Source: an uncultured Bacteroidota bacterium (lineage in GTDB: Bacteria; Bacteroidota; Bacteroidia; Flavobacteriales; Flavobacteriaceae). Taken from it: 64,000 bases of DNA. Shown piece after piece: positions 50,496 to 58,891 of the stretch. Every line of letters starts with the position of its first letter. The first letter of the stretch is position 1. A program made the translations under genes and the position numbers. The notes beneath the pieces were generated by a model that searched no databases, had not been told where the DNA came from, and worked only from the letters and a program-made list of their open reading frames with translations. The DNA lies in the NCBI GenBank assembly GCA_903902795.1, contig CAIUWH010000034.1, forward strand, positions 1-64,000, read 5' to 3'.

Positions 50496-51599
50496 ATGAC
50501 CACAGAAATCACTTCAGTAAGAGAGCTTCAGAAAATGGATCCCGTTTTTGGCCAGTTATCATTTGACAATCACGAGCAAATTGTTTTTTGCAACGACAAA
50601 GATACAGGTTTAAAGGCAATTATTGGTATCCATAATACGGTTTTAGGACCAGCTTTGGGCGGTACGCGAATGTGGAATTACGATAACGAATGGGAAGCAC
50701 TTAACGATGTGTTGCGATTGTCTCGAGGGATGACCTACAAATCGGCGATTTCCGGATTGGATTTAGGTGGAGGAAAAGCAGTTATCATTGGTGATGCCAA
50801 AACTCAGAAAACACCTGAATTGATGAAGAAGTTTGGCGAGTTTGTTCATTCGCTATCAGGTAAATACATCACCGCTGAAGATGTGGGTATGGTTACGGCA
50901 GATATGGATATTGTTCGAGAAGTAACTCCCTATGTAACTGGAATTTCTGAATCGCTTGGTGGCTCCGGAAATCCTTCTCCTGTTACCGCTTATGGCGTGT
51001 TCATGGGCATGAAAGCTGCAGCTAAATTTCAATTTGGCTCCGATAATTTAGAAGGCAAAAAGGTATTAGTTCAAGGAATTGGTCATGTAGGCGAAACCCT
51101 AGTACAACATTTAACTAACGAAGGTGCATTGGTACTAATTACCGACATTAATGAATCGCGTCTGGAAGAAGTTAGCAAAAAATATGGTGCTACTATTTTT
51201 AGAGATGACTTATATCAGGCTGATGTTGATATTTACGCGCCTTGTGCTTTAGGAGCGACAATTAACGACGAAACGGTATATAAAATAAAAGCGAAAGTCA
51301 TTGCTGGTGCAGCCAATAATCAATTGGCTGATGAAAATATACATGGCCCGATTTTGTTGGAAAGAGGAATTGTTTATGCACCCGATTTTTTAATTAACGC
51401 AGGTGGAATCATTAACGTTTATGGCGAAATTGCGCACTATGATAAAGCCGAAGCATTACGAAGAACTGAAAATATTTACAATACTACACTTGAGATTTTT
51501 GACTACGCCATTAAAAATAAGATGACCAATCAAAAGGCTGCCATGGCCATTGCTCAAAATAGAATTGACCAAAGAAAAAAAGAAAACGAGAAACGATAA
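50496..51599 (+). CDS. Leucine/Glu/Phe/Val dehydrogenase
   Basis: 367 residues from ATG at 50496 (MTTEITSVRELQKM). The track adds 20 residues from a TTG that precedes the promoter element. NAD-dependent oxidative deamination of branched-chain amino acids. The substrate-binding region is GPALGGTRMW and GLDLGGGKAVI (catalytic Lys), with a Rossmann site VLVQGIGHVGETLV. Length and N-terminal pattern favour leucine dehydrogenase. It lies upstream of nusB with a hairpin between them. Confidence 0.93.
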   Translation: MTTEITSVRELQKMDPVFGQLSFDNHEQIVFCNDKDTGLKAIIGIHNTVLGPALGGTRMWNYDNEWEALNDVLRLSRGMTYKSAISGLDLGGGKAVIIGDAKTQKTPELMKKFGEFVHSLSGKYITAEDVGMVTADMDIVREVTPYVTGISESLGGSGNPSPVTAYGVFMGMKAAAKFQFGSDNLEGKKVLVQGIGHVGETLVQHLTNEGALVLITDINESRLEEVSKKYGATIFRDDLYQADVDIYAPCALGATINDETVYKIKAKVIAGAANNQLADENIHGPILLERGIVYAPDFLINAGGIINVYGEIAHYDKAEALRRTENIYNTTLEIFDYAIKNKMTNQKAAMAIAQNRIDQRKKENEKR

Positions 51600-51619
51600 G
51601 ACGTTTTAAAAAATAGTAT

Positions 51620-51627
51620 TATTTTTG
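51620..51627 (+). promoter_or_regulatory. nusB promoter -7 element TATTTTTG
   Basis: TAnnTTTG match just before a hairpin (51631-51652); the predicted start falls in the hairpin. Confidence 0.45.
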
Positions 51628-51630
51628 CGG

Positions 51631-51652
51631 AGCGAAAGATTCATCTTTCGCT
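51631..51652 (+). terminator. Hairpin upstream of nusB
   Basis: AGCGAAAGA-TTCA-TCTTTCGCT followed by CTTTT. It looks like the terminator of the leucine-dehydrogenase gene; a role in the nusB leader cannot be excluded. Confidence 0.65.
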
Positions 51653-51678
51653 CTTTTAATAAAAAAAAGTTCTTACCC

Positions 51679-52620
51679 GTGTTAAACAGAAGACATATTC
51701 GTATTAAAGTGATGCAGACTATTTATGCAATGCATCAAAAAGGTTCAGACAGTATTGAAAAAGAAGAAAAATTCTTGCTTTCGAGTATTGAAAATTTAAT
51801 GGATTTGTACCTTATTATTTTGTCTTCATTAATTGAATTGACTCAAAAAGAACTTGAGTACATTGACGCATCTAAAAAGAAGCATTTAGCAACGGCCGCC
51901 GAGCGAAATCCCAATTTAAAGTTTACCGAAAATCAAGTGTTGCAGTTGCTGAAATCAAGTAAATCAATTCAGGCAGCGCTAGATACCAGAAAAATTAATA
52001 ATTGGAGTGCTAATGACGACACCATTTTACTATTGCTTCAAGATGTGAAGCAGAGTAAAGTGTATCTCGATTATATGAACGATAAAGTTTCGTCCTTTGA
52101 ATTAGATAAGCAATTTGTGGCGGATTTATTTTCGGAAGTTATTGCGCCTAATGAAAAGCTGTATAACTATTTAGAAGACTATAAACTGACTTGGATTGAC
52201 GATATACCTGTAGTAAATACTCAGATTTTGAAGCAATTAAAACAGTTGACCGACAAATCAGAGTTTAGAGTTTCATCGTTATTTAAAGACGAGGAAGATA
52301 AAGAATTTGCGACGCTACTTTTCAAAAATACGGTTTTAAATGAAGTTGAATTGGCCAAAGAATATTTAGATAAGACTCCGAATTGGGATGTAGATCGTAT
52401 CGCAGAAATCGACACTATTTTACTAAAGATGGCTATTTGTGAATTGTTGAAATTTCCATCCGTGCCGGTAAAAGTGACGATTAACGAATTTTTAGAAATT
52501 GCGAAAGAGTATTCAACACCCAAAAGTAGTATTTTTATCAACGGAATTTTAGACAACTTAGTGAAAAGCTACCAATCGACCGGACGATTAAATAAATCGG
52601 GGAGAGGTTTATTAGAATAA
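51679..52620 (+). CDS. nusB: Transcription antitermination factor NusB (long form)
   Basis: 313 residues from GTG at 51679 (MLNRRHIRIKVMQTIYAM). The track start (MRSERFIFRSF) lies in the hairpin. NusB joins S10 and boxA RNA in rRNA antitermination. The NusB domain is in the C-terminal half (VNTQILKQLKQL ... VDRIAEIDTILLKMAICELLKFPSVPVKVTINEFLEIAKEYSTPKSSIFINGILDNL). The ~170-residue N-terminal extension is typical of Bacteroidota. It leads nusB-DUF1573-yajC. Confidence 0.93.
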   Translation: MLNRRHIRIKVMQTIYAMHQKGSDSIEKEEKFLLSSIENLMDLYLIILSSLIELTQKELEYIDASKKKHLATAAERNPNLKFTENQVLQLLKSSKSIQAALDTRKINNWSANDDTILLLLQDVKQSKVYLDYMNDKVSSFELDKQFVADLFSEVIAPNEKLYNYLEDYKLTWIDDIPVVNTQILKQLKQLTDKSEFRVSSLFKDEEDKEFATLLFKNTVLNEVELAKEYLDKTPNWDVDRIAEIDTILLKMAICELLKFPSVPVKVTINEFLEIAKEYSTPKSSIFINGILDNLVKSYQSTGRLNKSGRGLLE

Positions 52621-52643
52621 ATAATTTTAAAAATGTATATACG

Positions 52644-53252
52644 ATGAACAAAACGAATTTTTACTTTTTAATGCTAACGGGATTAGTCCTTTTTTCAGGA
52701 TGTAAAAACACCGATGACGCTTCTTCAAAAATCGATGCGAACGCGCAAGAAATTGCGCCGGCTTCACCCGATGCTGCAGCACCTGTTGCTCAACCGACCA
52801 CGCCGACAAATAGTCAAGAAACCACGGCTTCTACAACTACCAACATGCCGGTATCGAATGCAAAAACTACAGAAATGGTTTTTAATAAGAAAGAGCATGA
52901 TTTTGGAACCATTACGCAAGGCGATAAAGTGAATTATACCTACACGTTTAAAAATACGGGAACCAACGATTTGATTATTTCTAGTGCAACGGGTTCATGC
53001 GGTTGTACTGTTCCAGAATATCCAAAAGAACCAATTAAACCTGGCAAATCGGGAAAAATGAAGGTTTCGTTCGATTCAACTGGAAAAACTGGACAACAAA
53101 GCAAAACCGTTACAGTGCGAGCCAATACGCCAACTGGAGTTGAAACATTGACTGTAAAAGCGAACATAAAAGGTGGAGATGTAACTATTTTACCAACCGC
53201 AACAACGGTAACGCCGATGCCATCATCAACCGGAGAAGCACCTAAAAACTAA
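52644..53252 (+). CDS. DUF1573 lipoprotein
   Basis: 202 residues. The signal peptide ends in lipobox FSGC (Cys20). A low-complexity Ala/Thr/Pro linker spans to ~75. A single DUF1573 domain (HDFGTITQGDKVNYTYTFKNTGTNDLIISSATGSCGCTVPEYPKEPIKPGKSG) follows, with the invariant CGC pair; this is an Ig-like fold. Function unknown. It lies 23 nt after nusB and 17 nt before yajC, probably one transcript. Confidence 0.93.
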   Translation: MNKTNFYFLMLTGLVLFSGCKNTDDASSKIDANAQEIAPASPDAAAPVAQPTTPTNSQETTASTTTNMPVSNAKTTEMVFNKKEHDFGTITQGDKVNYTYTFKNTGTNDLIISSATGSCGCTVPEYPKEPIKPGKSGKMKVSFDSTGKTGQQSKTVTVRANTPTGVETLTVKANIKGGDVTILPTATTVTPMPSSTGEAPKN

Positions 53253-53269
53253 CTAAATAAATATACAAA

Positions 53270-53545
53270 ATGGATCAATTTGGCGGTATTTTACCAATTT
53301 TACTAATTTTTGTTGTGATGTTTGTCTTTATGATTTTACCACAACAACGAAAAATAAAGAAAGAGAAAGAGTTCGAAACAGGTTTGAAAGTAGGCGACAA
53401 AATCATAACTAAAAGTGGTTTCCACGGAAAAGTAGCTGAATTGTCTGAAACTACAGCTGTCATCGAAACCATGTCGGGGAAAATGAAGATTGAAAAATCG
53501 GCTATTTCAATGGAATACAGTGTGGCTTTGAATAAGAAAGCATAA
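53270..53545 (+). CDS. yajC: Preprotein translocase subunit YajC
   Basis: 91 residues. One N-terminal transmembrane helix (GGILPILLIFVVMFVFMILPQQRKIKKE) and a small cytosolic beta domain (GDKIITKSGFHGKVAELSETTAVIETMSGKMKIEKSAIS). It works with SecDF at the Sec translocon. It is the last gene of the nusB cluster, followed by a strong terminator. In many relatives coaE would come next; it is absent here. Confidence 0.96.
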   Translation: MDQFGGILPILLIFVVMFVFMILPQQRKIKKEKEFETGLKVGDKIITKSGFHGKVAELSETTAVIETMSGKMKIEKSAISMEYSVALNKKA

Positions 53546-53573
53546 ACGGATAAATTCCAAAACAAAAAAAGAA

Positions 53574-53604
53574 AATCCCAAATTCTGATAAAGAGTTTGG
53601 GATT
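53574..53604 (+). terminator. Terminator after yajC
   Basis: AATCCCAAA / TTTGGGATT stem, 13-nt loop, then a T-run. Confidence 0.88.
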
Positions 53605-53805
53605 TTTTATTTGACTTTAAGTAAAATAAGGCAGAAGGCAGTAGCAGAAGGCAAAATTGCTATTTTAAGAAACTTGAAACCTAAGCCGAGACGCAAACGA
53701 ATTGTATCGTGCGTAGCGGAATAAAACAAGATTTATAGTATTCAGTGGTTAGTATTCAGTGTTCATTCTTTTCGCAGAACTATTGATTTTGTGCACGACG
53801 ATTGC

Positions 53806-53932
53806 CGATTAGCCCCGACCTGCCTGTCGGCAGACAGGTTGAGCAAGTATCCTTTTTTTATTCAAGCCATTTCGACTGCGCTCGATGTGACAAAAAAGAT
53901 ACTGCGTAAAGCGGGAATAAGGTTTACAAAAA
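53806..53932 (+). repeat. Composite hairpin element, copy 3
   Basis: GATTAGCCCCGA, then a 20-nt insert, then TTGAGCAAGTATCCTTTTTTT, loop, AAAAAAGATACTGCGTAAAGCGGGAATAAGG. The stem arms TATCCTTTTTT / AAAAAAGATA pair. Confidence 0.55.
53819..53838. repeat. 20-nt palindromic module, copy 4
   Basis: CCTGCCTGTCGGCAGACAGG, perfect over the outer arms. It splits TAGCCCCGA / TTGAGCAAG of composite element copy 3. Confidence 0.8.
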
Positions 53933-53956
53933 AGCCCAAGCCAATCGCTCCAAAAA

Positions 53957-55201
53957 TTAAAAACCTGCCGTCGCGGTTAATTCACAAATCTTCACAATCA
54001 CTTCGGTGGCTTTGACCATACTCTCCACGGGAACGTACTCGTATTTTCCGTGGAAATTGTGCCCGCCCGCAAAAATATTTGGGCACGGCAAACCTTTATA
54101 CGATAATTGTGAACCATCGGTTCCACCGCGAATCGGTTTGATGATGGGTGTGATTCCGAGTTCAAGCATCGCTTTTTCGGCTATGTCAACAATATGAAAA
54201 ACGGGTTCCACTTTTTCGCGCATGTTGAAGTACTGGTCTTTGATTTCAACCACGCAAATGTCTTCGCCAAATTGAGTTGCATAGTGGTCGTTGATTTTCT
54301 TGGCAATGGTGCCAATTTGCTGCTTTCTACCTTCGAAAAGCGATTTGTCGTGGTCGCGAATAATCAATTCCAAGACCGTTTCTTCAATACTACCTTTTAA
54401 CCCGTGTACGTGGTAAAACCCTTCGTAATCTTCGGTAGTTTCCGGAGTTTCATCAGCAGGTAAAGCGGCGATAAACTGACTCGCCAACAGCATTGAATTA
54501 ATCATTTTTCCTTTGGCATAACCGGGATGTACGCTTTTTCCTTTTAAGGTAATTTTTGCGCCTGCAGCATTGAAATTTTCGTATTCAAGTTCGCCAATCT
54601 GACTTCCGTCCATCGTGTACGCCCATTGGCAACCGAATTTTTCAACGTCAAATTTATGTGCGCCACGACCAATTTCTTCATCAGGTGTAAATCCGATGCG
54701 TATTTTGCCGTGTTTGATTTCTGGATGCTGAATGAGGTATTCCATCGCCGACATGATTTCGGTTATTCCAGCCTTATCGTCGGCACCCAAAAGTGTCAAA
54801 CCATCGGTTGTGATGAGCGTCTGACCTTTGTATAATAATAAATCATCAAAATAATTAGGAGATAAAATGATGTTGTGTTCGGCATTCAATACGATGTCTT
54901 TCCCATCGTAATTTTCGATGATTTGCGGATTGACATTCGCTCCCGTAAAATCAGGTGTTGTATCAAAATGCGATACAAACCCGATGGTTGGAACGTCATG
55001 GTCAACATTGCTTGGCAAAGTCGCCATGATGTAAGCATTTTCGTCGATGGTCACGTCTTGCATGCCCATAGCCTTAAGTTCTTCGACTAATTTATTCGCC
55101 AAATCCCATTGTTTGGCTGTACTTGGAGTGGTATCTGAGTTTGGATCCGATTCGGTATCGATGGTTACGTAGCTGATAAAGCGCTTGATAATTTCTTGCA
55201 T
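53957..55201 (-). CDS. pepT: Peptidase T (tripeptidase)
   Basis: 414 residues, M20B zinc aminotripeptidase. Metal-site motifs are [12 protein letters not shown] (His, Asp), [10 protein letters not shown] (bridging Asp), [10 protein letters not shown] (Glu pair) and the late [12 protein letters not shown]...[14 protein letters not shown] (His). It releases the N-terminal residue of tripeptides in the cytosol. A TATATTTG promoter element is directly upstream. Confidence 0.97.
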   Translation of the reverse strand: MQEIIKRFISYVTIDTESDPNSDTTPSTAKQWDLANKLVEELKAMGMQDVTIDENAYIMATLPSNVDHDVPTIGFVSHFDTTPDFTGANVNPQIIENYDGKDIVLNAEHNIILSPNYFDDLLLYKGQTLITTDGLTLLGADDKAGITEIMSAMEYLIQHPEIKHGKIRIGFTPDEEIGRGAHKFDVEKFGCQWAYTMDGSQIGELEYENFNAAGAKITLKGKSVHPGYAKGKMINSMLLASQFIAALPADETPETTEDYEGFYHVHGLKGSIEETVLELIIRDHDKSLFEGRKQQIGTIAKKINDHYATQFGEDICVVEIKDQYFNMREKVEPVFHIVDIAEKAMLELGITPIIKPIRGGTDGSQLSYKGLPCPNIFAGGHNFHGKYEYVPVESMVKATEVIVKICELTATAGF

Positions 55202-55217
55202 TTTGATTTATTTTTTA

Positions 55218-55225
55218 CAAATATA
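55218..55225 (-). promoter_or_regulatory. pepT promoter -7 element TATATTTG
   Basis: Minus-strand TAnnTTTG, 17 nt upstream of the pepT ATG, in the short gap to rluF. Confidence 0.6.
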
Positions 55226-55241
55226 AAATAGAATAGTTTTG

Positions 55242-56030
55242 TTATTGTCTTCTAAAATCTCTTTTTGTTGCTTCAGTTTTTTTAAAATCGGGTTTTGGCA
55301 AACTCGCTTCTTCGGTTTTGCTTGAAGGTTCGATGAGTTGATTGAGTTGCGTAATTTCTGAAGAAGTCAGTTCGCGGTAACGACCAACGGCAACATCTAA
55401 GGATATATTGATGATTCGAACCCGTTTCAAAGCCGTAACTTCGTACCCTAAATACTCGCACATTCGTCGAATTTGACGGTTTAAACCCTGCGTTAATATG
55501 ATTTTAAACGTGTCTTTACTGAGTTGTTCCACATAACATTTTCGGGTCACGGTATCCAAAATCGGCACACCATTTCCCATGCGTTGTATGAATCGGTAGG
55601 TAATCGTTTTGTTGACTTTTACAACATATTCTTTTTCGTGGTTGTTGCGTGCGCGAAGAATTTTGTTGACAATATCGCCGTCGTTGGTCATAAAAATGAG
55701 ACCTTCGCTGGCTTTATCCAAACGACCAATAGGGAAAATACGCTCGGGATAATTGATGTAATCAACAATGTTATTTCGAACCGTTAAATTGGTCGTACAT
55801 TCGATTCCGACTGGTTTATTAAAAGCCAAATAAATGTGGTTGTCTTTTCTTTCTCGTATGAGTTTTCCGTCTACGCGGATTTCATCGTTAATCGAAACTT
55901 TTGTGCCCATTTCTGGAACTTTTCCATTAATCGTAACGCGTCCGGCATCGATGAGTTTATCGGCTTCGCGTCGCGAACAAAAGCCAGTTTCCGATAAAAA
56001 TTTATTGATGCGAATGAGTGGTTCTTCCAT
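55242..56030 (-). CDS. rluF: 23S rRNA pseudouridine(2604) synthase RluF
   Basis: 262 residues. An S4 RNA-binding domain (1-60: IRINKFLSETGFCSRREADKLIDAGRVTING) is followed by a RsuA-type catalytic domain with Asp in FPIGRLDKASEGLIF and NRQIRRMCEYLGYEV. The GIECTT segment fits RluF rather than RluB or RluE. The C-terminus is a basic, disordered tail (KPDFKKTEATKRDFRRQ). The promoter is so close that the message may be leaderless. Confidence 0.92.
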   Translation of the reverse strand: MEEPLIRINKFLSETGFCSRREADKLIDAGRVTINGKVPEMGTKVSINDEIRVDGKLIRERKDNHIYLAFNKPVGIECTTNLTVRNNIVDYINYPERIFPIGRLDKASEGLIFMTNDGDIVNKILRARNNHEKEYVVKVNKTITYRFIQRMGNGVPILDTVTRKCYVEQLSKDTFKIILTQGLNRQIRRMCEYLGYEVTALKRVRIINISLDVAVGRYRELTSSEITQLNQLIEPSSKTEEASLPKPDFKKTEATKRDFRRQ

Positions 56031-56034
56031 ACTG

Positions 56035-56066
56035 CAAAGGTAAATTTATTTATTAATTTTAACTCA
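56035..56066 (-). promoter_or_regulatory. rluF promoter (TTG-N21-TACCTTTG)
   Basis: -7 TACCTTTG at 56035-56042 and TTG at 56064-56066 on the minus strand. The -7 ends only 4 nt before the ATG, predicting a leader of 0-3 nt. Confidence 0.6.
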
Positions 56067-56151
56067 ATCAAACGAGGTATTCTGTGTGAATCGAAATAAT
56101 TTGTAAATTGCACAAAATTGTTTGATTTAAAATGTTTTTAAATAAATTGCG

Positions 56152-57837
56152 ATGAAAAAGATACTACTTTTTTTACTAGTGTTTTGTGGTCTTTTTGGGT
56201 TTGCTCAAAGTCGAAAAGGTCAGTTGTACCTTTCTTCTATCAATGCACCCCACGATTTGTTCGTGTCGTTTGGTTTGAATGTAAATTTCACCTCAACCGA
56301 ATGGACTGCTGAACTTAAAAATTATTCACCCGATTTTAAAGTTGTTGCTGATAAATACAACATACTGCTCCAAAAAGAACTACTGATTTCGGAAGAGAAA
56401 TTACAAGAAATGGAAGTTAACGCATTGAAAATTTCAGGTTCAGCGGCAGCGGTACAAAAGCTTCGCGGGATTTTTAAAGTTCAAGTTTCCGATCCGTCCA
56501 ATTCAAGACTATTAGAAATTGCAACCGAATTAGAACGTTTGTCAATTGTTGAGTATTGCAGTTTGGTTTCTCTTGAACCGGTTCAACCGCCTATCGATAT
56601 TCCACCGACAACTCCTAATTACGAAAGTAATCAAACCTATATTCAATCCAATCCAGGTGTAAACATGCAATTTGCGTGGGATTTAGGGCTAAACGGACAA
56701 GGAATTCGCTTGCGCGATGTGGAGTACGGGTTCAATAAAAATCATGAAGAACTCGCTGAAATTCCTACGAGTATTGCATCGGGTATGACGGTTTCTTCAA
56801 GTGCTTTTGCCGATTATACCGAACACGGAACGGGAGTTTTCGGAATACTATATGCTCATAAAGGAACTTACGGAATATCTGGTTTGGCTTTTGGTGCATC
56901 CGAATTAATTTTGTATCCTGAGTGGCAACAAATTGGGTATGATCGAGTGAATGCCATTACACAATCAATTGCCAATTCAACCGCTGGAGACGTTATTGTG
57001 TATGAAATGCAATCGGATGGACCTGGACCAACATCAACTGATTATATTTTGGCAGAGTTCGAGCAGGTCGTATGGGATTTAACACAAGCGGCAACGGCTT
57101 CTGGAATTACTATTGTCGCGGCAGCAGGAAATGGGAATGTCGATTTAGATGGACCACTTTATCAAAGTTATATGGCCCGCGGTGATAGCGGTGCGATAGT
57201 GGTTGGAGCAGGAACTTCGAATCTTGATCACAACCGCTTGAGCTATAGCACCTATGGTTCGAGAGTGGATTTGCAGGCTTGGGGTGAGAATGTTCGTTCA
57301 ATTGGGAGATTGACAGGATTTAATTTTACTTTAATTGGCAATGATTTCAATCAAAGTTATATAATTTTCACAGGAACCAGTGCTGCGACTCCAATTGTGG
57401 CTTCTTGTGCAGCTGTTTTACAATCGTATTATCATTCCTTGACTGGAAACTATCTGACATCCGTTGAACTTAGAACCATTTTACAAACTACTGGAATTGC
57501 TCAAGGAACGGGAGTTGCAGGAAATATAGGGCCGATTCCTAATATGCAAGCCGCTGTTGAAGCCGTTTTTAATTTATCATTAGAAAGCAACGAATTTTCA
57601 TCTGAACAATTCTATGTCTATCCAAATCCTGTAACCGATCAACTTAATTTTGTAGTGAGCAATTTAATTGATTCCAATATGAAATTAACTTTGGTCAATA
57701 GTTTAGGGCAAGTGGTGTTTTCGACAGTACTAACTTCAGAAAAAACCATTGATGTTTCGGATTTGCCGAGTGGTTTTTATTTGGTAACACTTACTGACGG
57801 AAATCGTTCATTTATGCAAAAAATAGTGAAGAACTAA
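56152..57837 (+). CDS. S8 subtilisin-family protease with T9SS type-A tail
   Basis: 561 residues. A signal peptide ends FGFAQ. A prodomain-like region (20-145) is followed by the S8 catalytic domain with Asp189 (RLRDVEYGFN), His225 (EHGTG), oxyanion Asn in AAAGNGN, and Ser410 (GTSAATP). The C-terminal ~75 residues are a T9SS sorting domain (FYVYPNPVTDQLNF ... LVNSLGQVVFS ... LPSGFYLVTLTDGNRSFMQKIVKN). It is exported to the surface or medium. Its stop overlaps that of the convergent hydrolase gene. Confidence 0.96.
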   Translation: MKKILLFLLVFCGLFGFAQSRKGQLYLSSINAPHDLFVSFGLNVNFTSTEWTAELKNYSPDFKVVADKYNILLQKELLISEEKLQEMEVNALKISGSAAAVQKLRGIFKVQVSDPSNSRLLEIATELERLSIVEYCSLVSLEPVQPPIDIPPTTPNYESNQTYIQSNPGVNMQFAWDLGLNGQGIRLRDVEYGFNKNHEELAEIPTSIASGMTVSSSAFADYTEHGTGVFGILYAHKGTYGISGLAFGASELILYPEWQQIGYDRVNAITQSIANSTAGDVIVYEMQSDGPGPTSTDYILAEFEQVVWDLTQAATASGITIVAAAGNGNVDLDGPLYQSYMARGDSGAIVVGAGTSNLDHNRLSYSTYGSRVDLQAWGENVRSIGRLTGFNFTLIGNDFNQSYIIFTGTSAATPIVASCAAVLQSYYHSLTGNYLTSVELRTILQTTGIAQGTGVAGNIGPIPNMQAAVEAVFNLSLESNEFSSEQFYVYPNPVTDQLNFVVSNLIDSNMKLTLVNSLGQVVFSTVLTSEKTIDVSDLPSGFYLVTLTDGNRSFMQKIVKN

Positions 57838-58685
57838 GGCGTTTTTTCAGTAATAAATGCGACTATTTTTTCGTATAATTCGGCATCATGCATGCTGTGA
57901 CCTAATCCACTGGTTTCTATAAACCTCGAAGTTTTCCAAGAGTTTGCAATCTTCTTTCCTTCTTCAAACAAAACAACATTGTCTTCTTTGTCGTGAGCAA
58001 TAATACCTTGGACAGTAGTGTTTTCAAGGTATTTTGCTGCAGAAAAGGCATCTATATCCAAGTTAAAACGCTCCTTGGTGTAACCAGCCAACAATTGGTG
58101 AACTTTCGAGTTTAATCCGAGTAGTTTGATATAGTTATTGAGAATCACTTTGAATTCATCAGGCGAACCAATTAGAATCAGTTTTTCAAATGTATGAGGG
58201 TAATGTGCTTGAAAATAGGCTAGAGCATTTCCTCCAATCGAATGACCAATCGCAATTTTAGGATTGTATTTCTGTACAATTTGATCGATGTATTTCGCGT
58301 ATGCCGGAACGTTGAATTCCTTGCCACCTGACAAGCCGTGTGCAGGACCGTCAATTGCAATAATCGTTTTCCCCGTTTTTTTAAGATATGGAATCGACTT
58401 TTTCCAACGCGAAGCATTGCTTTCCCAACCGTGAATGAGTAAAATAGTCTCGTCGTTGCCTTTCCATTTGTGCGTGTGGAATTGTGTTTCTTCAAACGCG
58501 TGACTTTCTTGTTCGGCTTTGAGAAGTGATTTAGGTAAACGATCGATTTTTAATTTACCTTTTCTGGGTTCGCTGAACAAACGGTACGCCAATCGAAGTG
58601 ATTTTTTTGGCGCCAGAAAACTAAGTGCGTTAATGTAGAGTCCGACAGACTTTACAGTAATATAGACCAGTGATTTTTTAAACAT
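57834..58685 (-). CDS. Alpha/beta hydrolase
   Basis: 283 residues from ATG at 58685 (MFKKSLVYITVK). The track starts one codon earlier at a TTG. The hydrolase core has LLIHGWESNASRW, nucleophile GHSIGG (Ser in the motif), acid loop AHDKEDNVV and His GLGHSMHD. A hydrophobic N-terminal segment (VGLYINALSFLAP) suggests membrane association. The substrate is unknown. It overlaps the last 4 nt of the S8 protease gene tail to tail. Confidence 0.9.
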   Translation of the reverse strand: MFKKSLVYITVKSVGLYINALSFLAPKKSLRLAYRLFSEPRKGKLKIDRLPKSLLKAEQESHAFEETQFHTHKWKGNDETILLIHGWESNASRWKKSIPYLKKTGKTIIAIDGPAHGLSGGKEFNVPAYAKYIDQIVQKYNPKIAIGHSIGGNALAYFQAHYPHTFEKLILIGSPDEFKVILNNYIKLLGLNSKVHQLLAGYTKERFNLDIDAFSAAKYLENTTVQGIIAHDKEDNVVLFEEGKKIANSWKTSRFIETSGLGHSMHDAELYEKIVAFITEKTP

Positions 58686-58864
58686 CAAGTAAAAAAAAAG
58701 TTATGAATAAGTAAGCAATTGTAACACTACAAATAGCAACACAATTTACACAAATTTTCGCAGATTAATCAGTTAAACAGTTTTTCTTAGAGAGTTAGGC
58801 TATTAATATTCCTTCTAAATGCGATACGCTTCACCTTTTAGGTTTTACTATCAGACAAAAAAAA

Positions 58865-58883
58865 ACCATCCGAGTGGGATGGT
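58865..58883 (-). terminator. Terminator after the coiled-coil gene
   Basis: ACCATCC-GAGT-GGGATGGT; on the minus strand it is followed by a long T-run. Confidence 0.85.
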
Positions 58884-58891
58884 CTAGATTT

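Larger units (their letters stand above)
53605..53956. other. Repeat-rich gap between yajC and pepT
   Basis: Contains a GCAGAAGGCAG heptamer-like run (~53631-53661), TATTCAGTGGTTAGTATTCAGT direct repeats (~53738-53760) and composite element copy 3 with its 20-nt palindrome. A CATTTCGACTGCGCTCGATG block lies in the element's loop. No real gene was seen; the 74-codon plus-strand ORF is repeat-derived. Confidence 0.6.
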
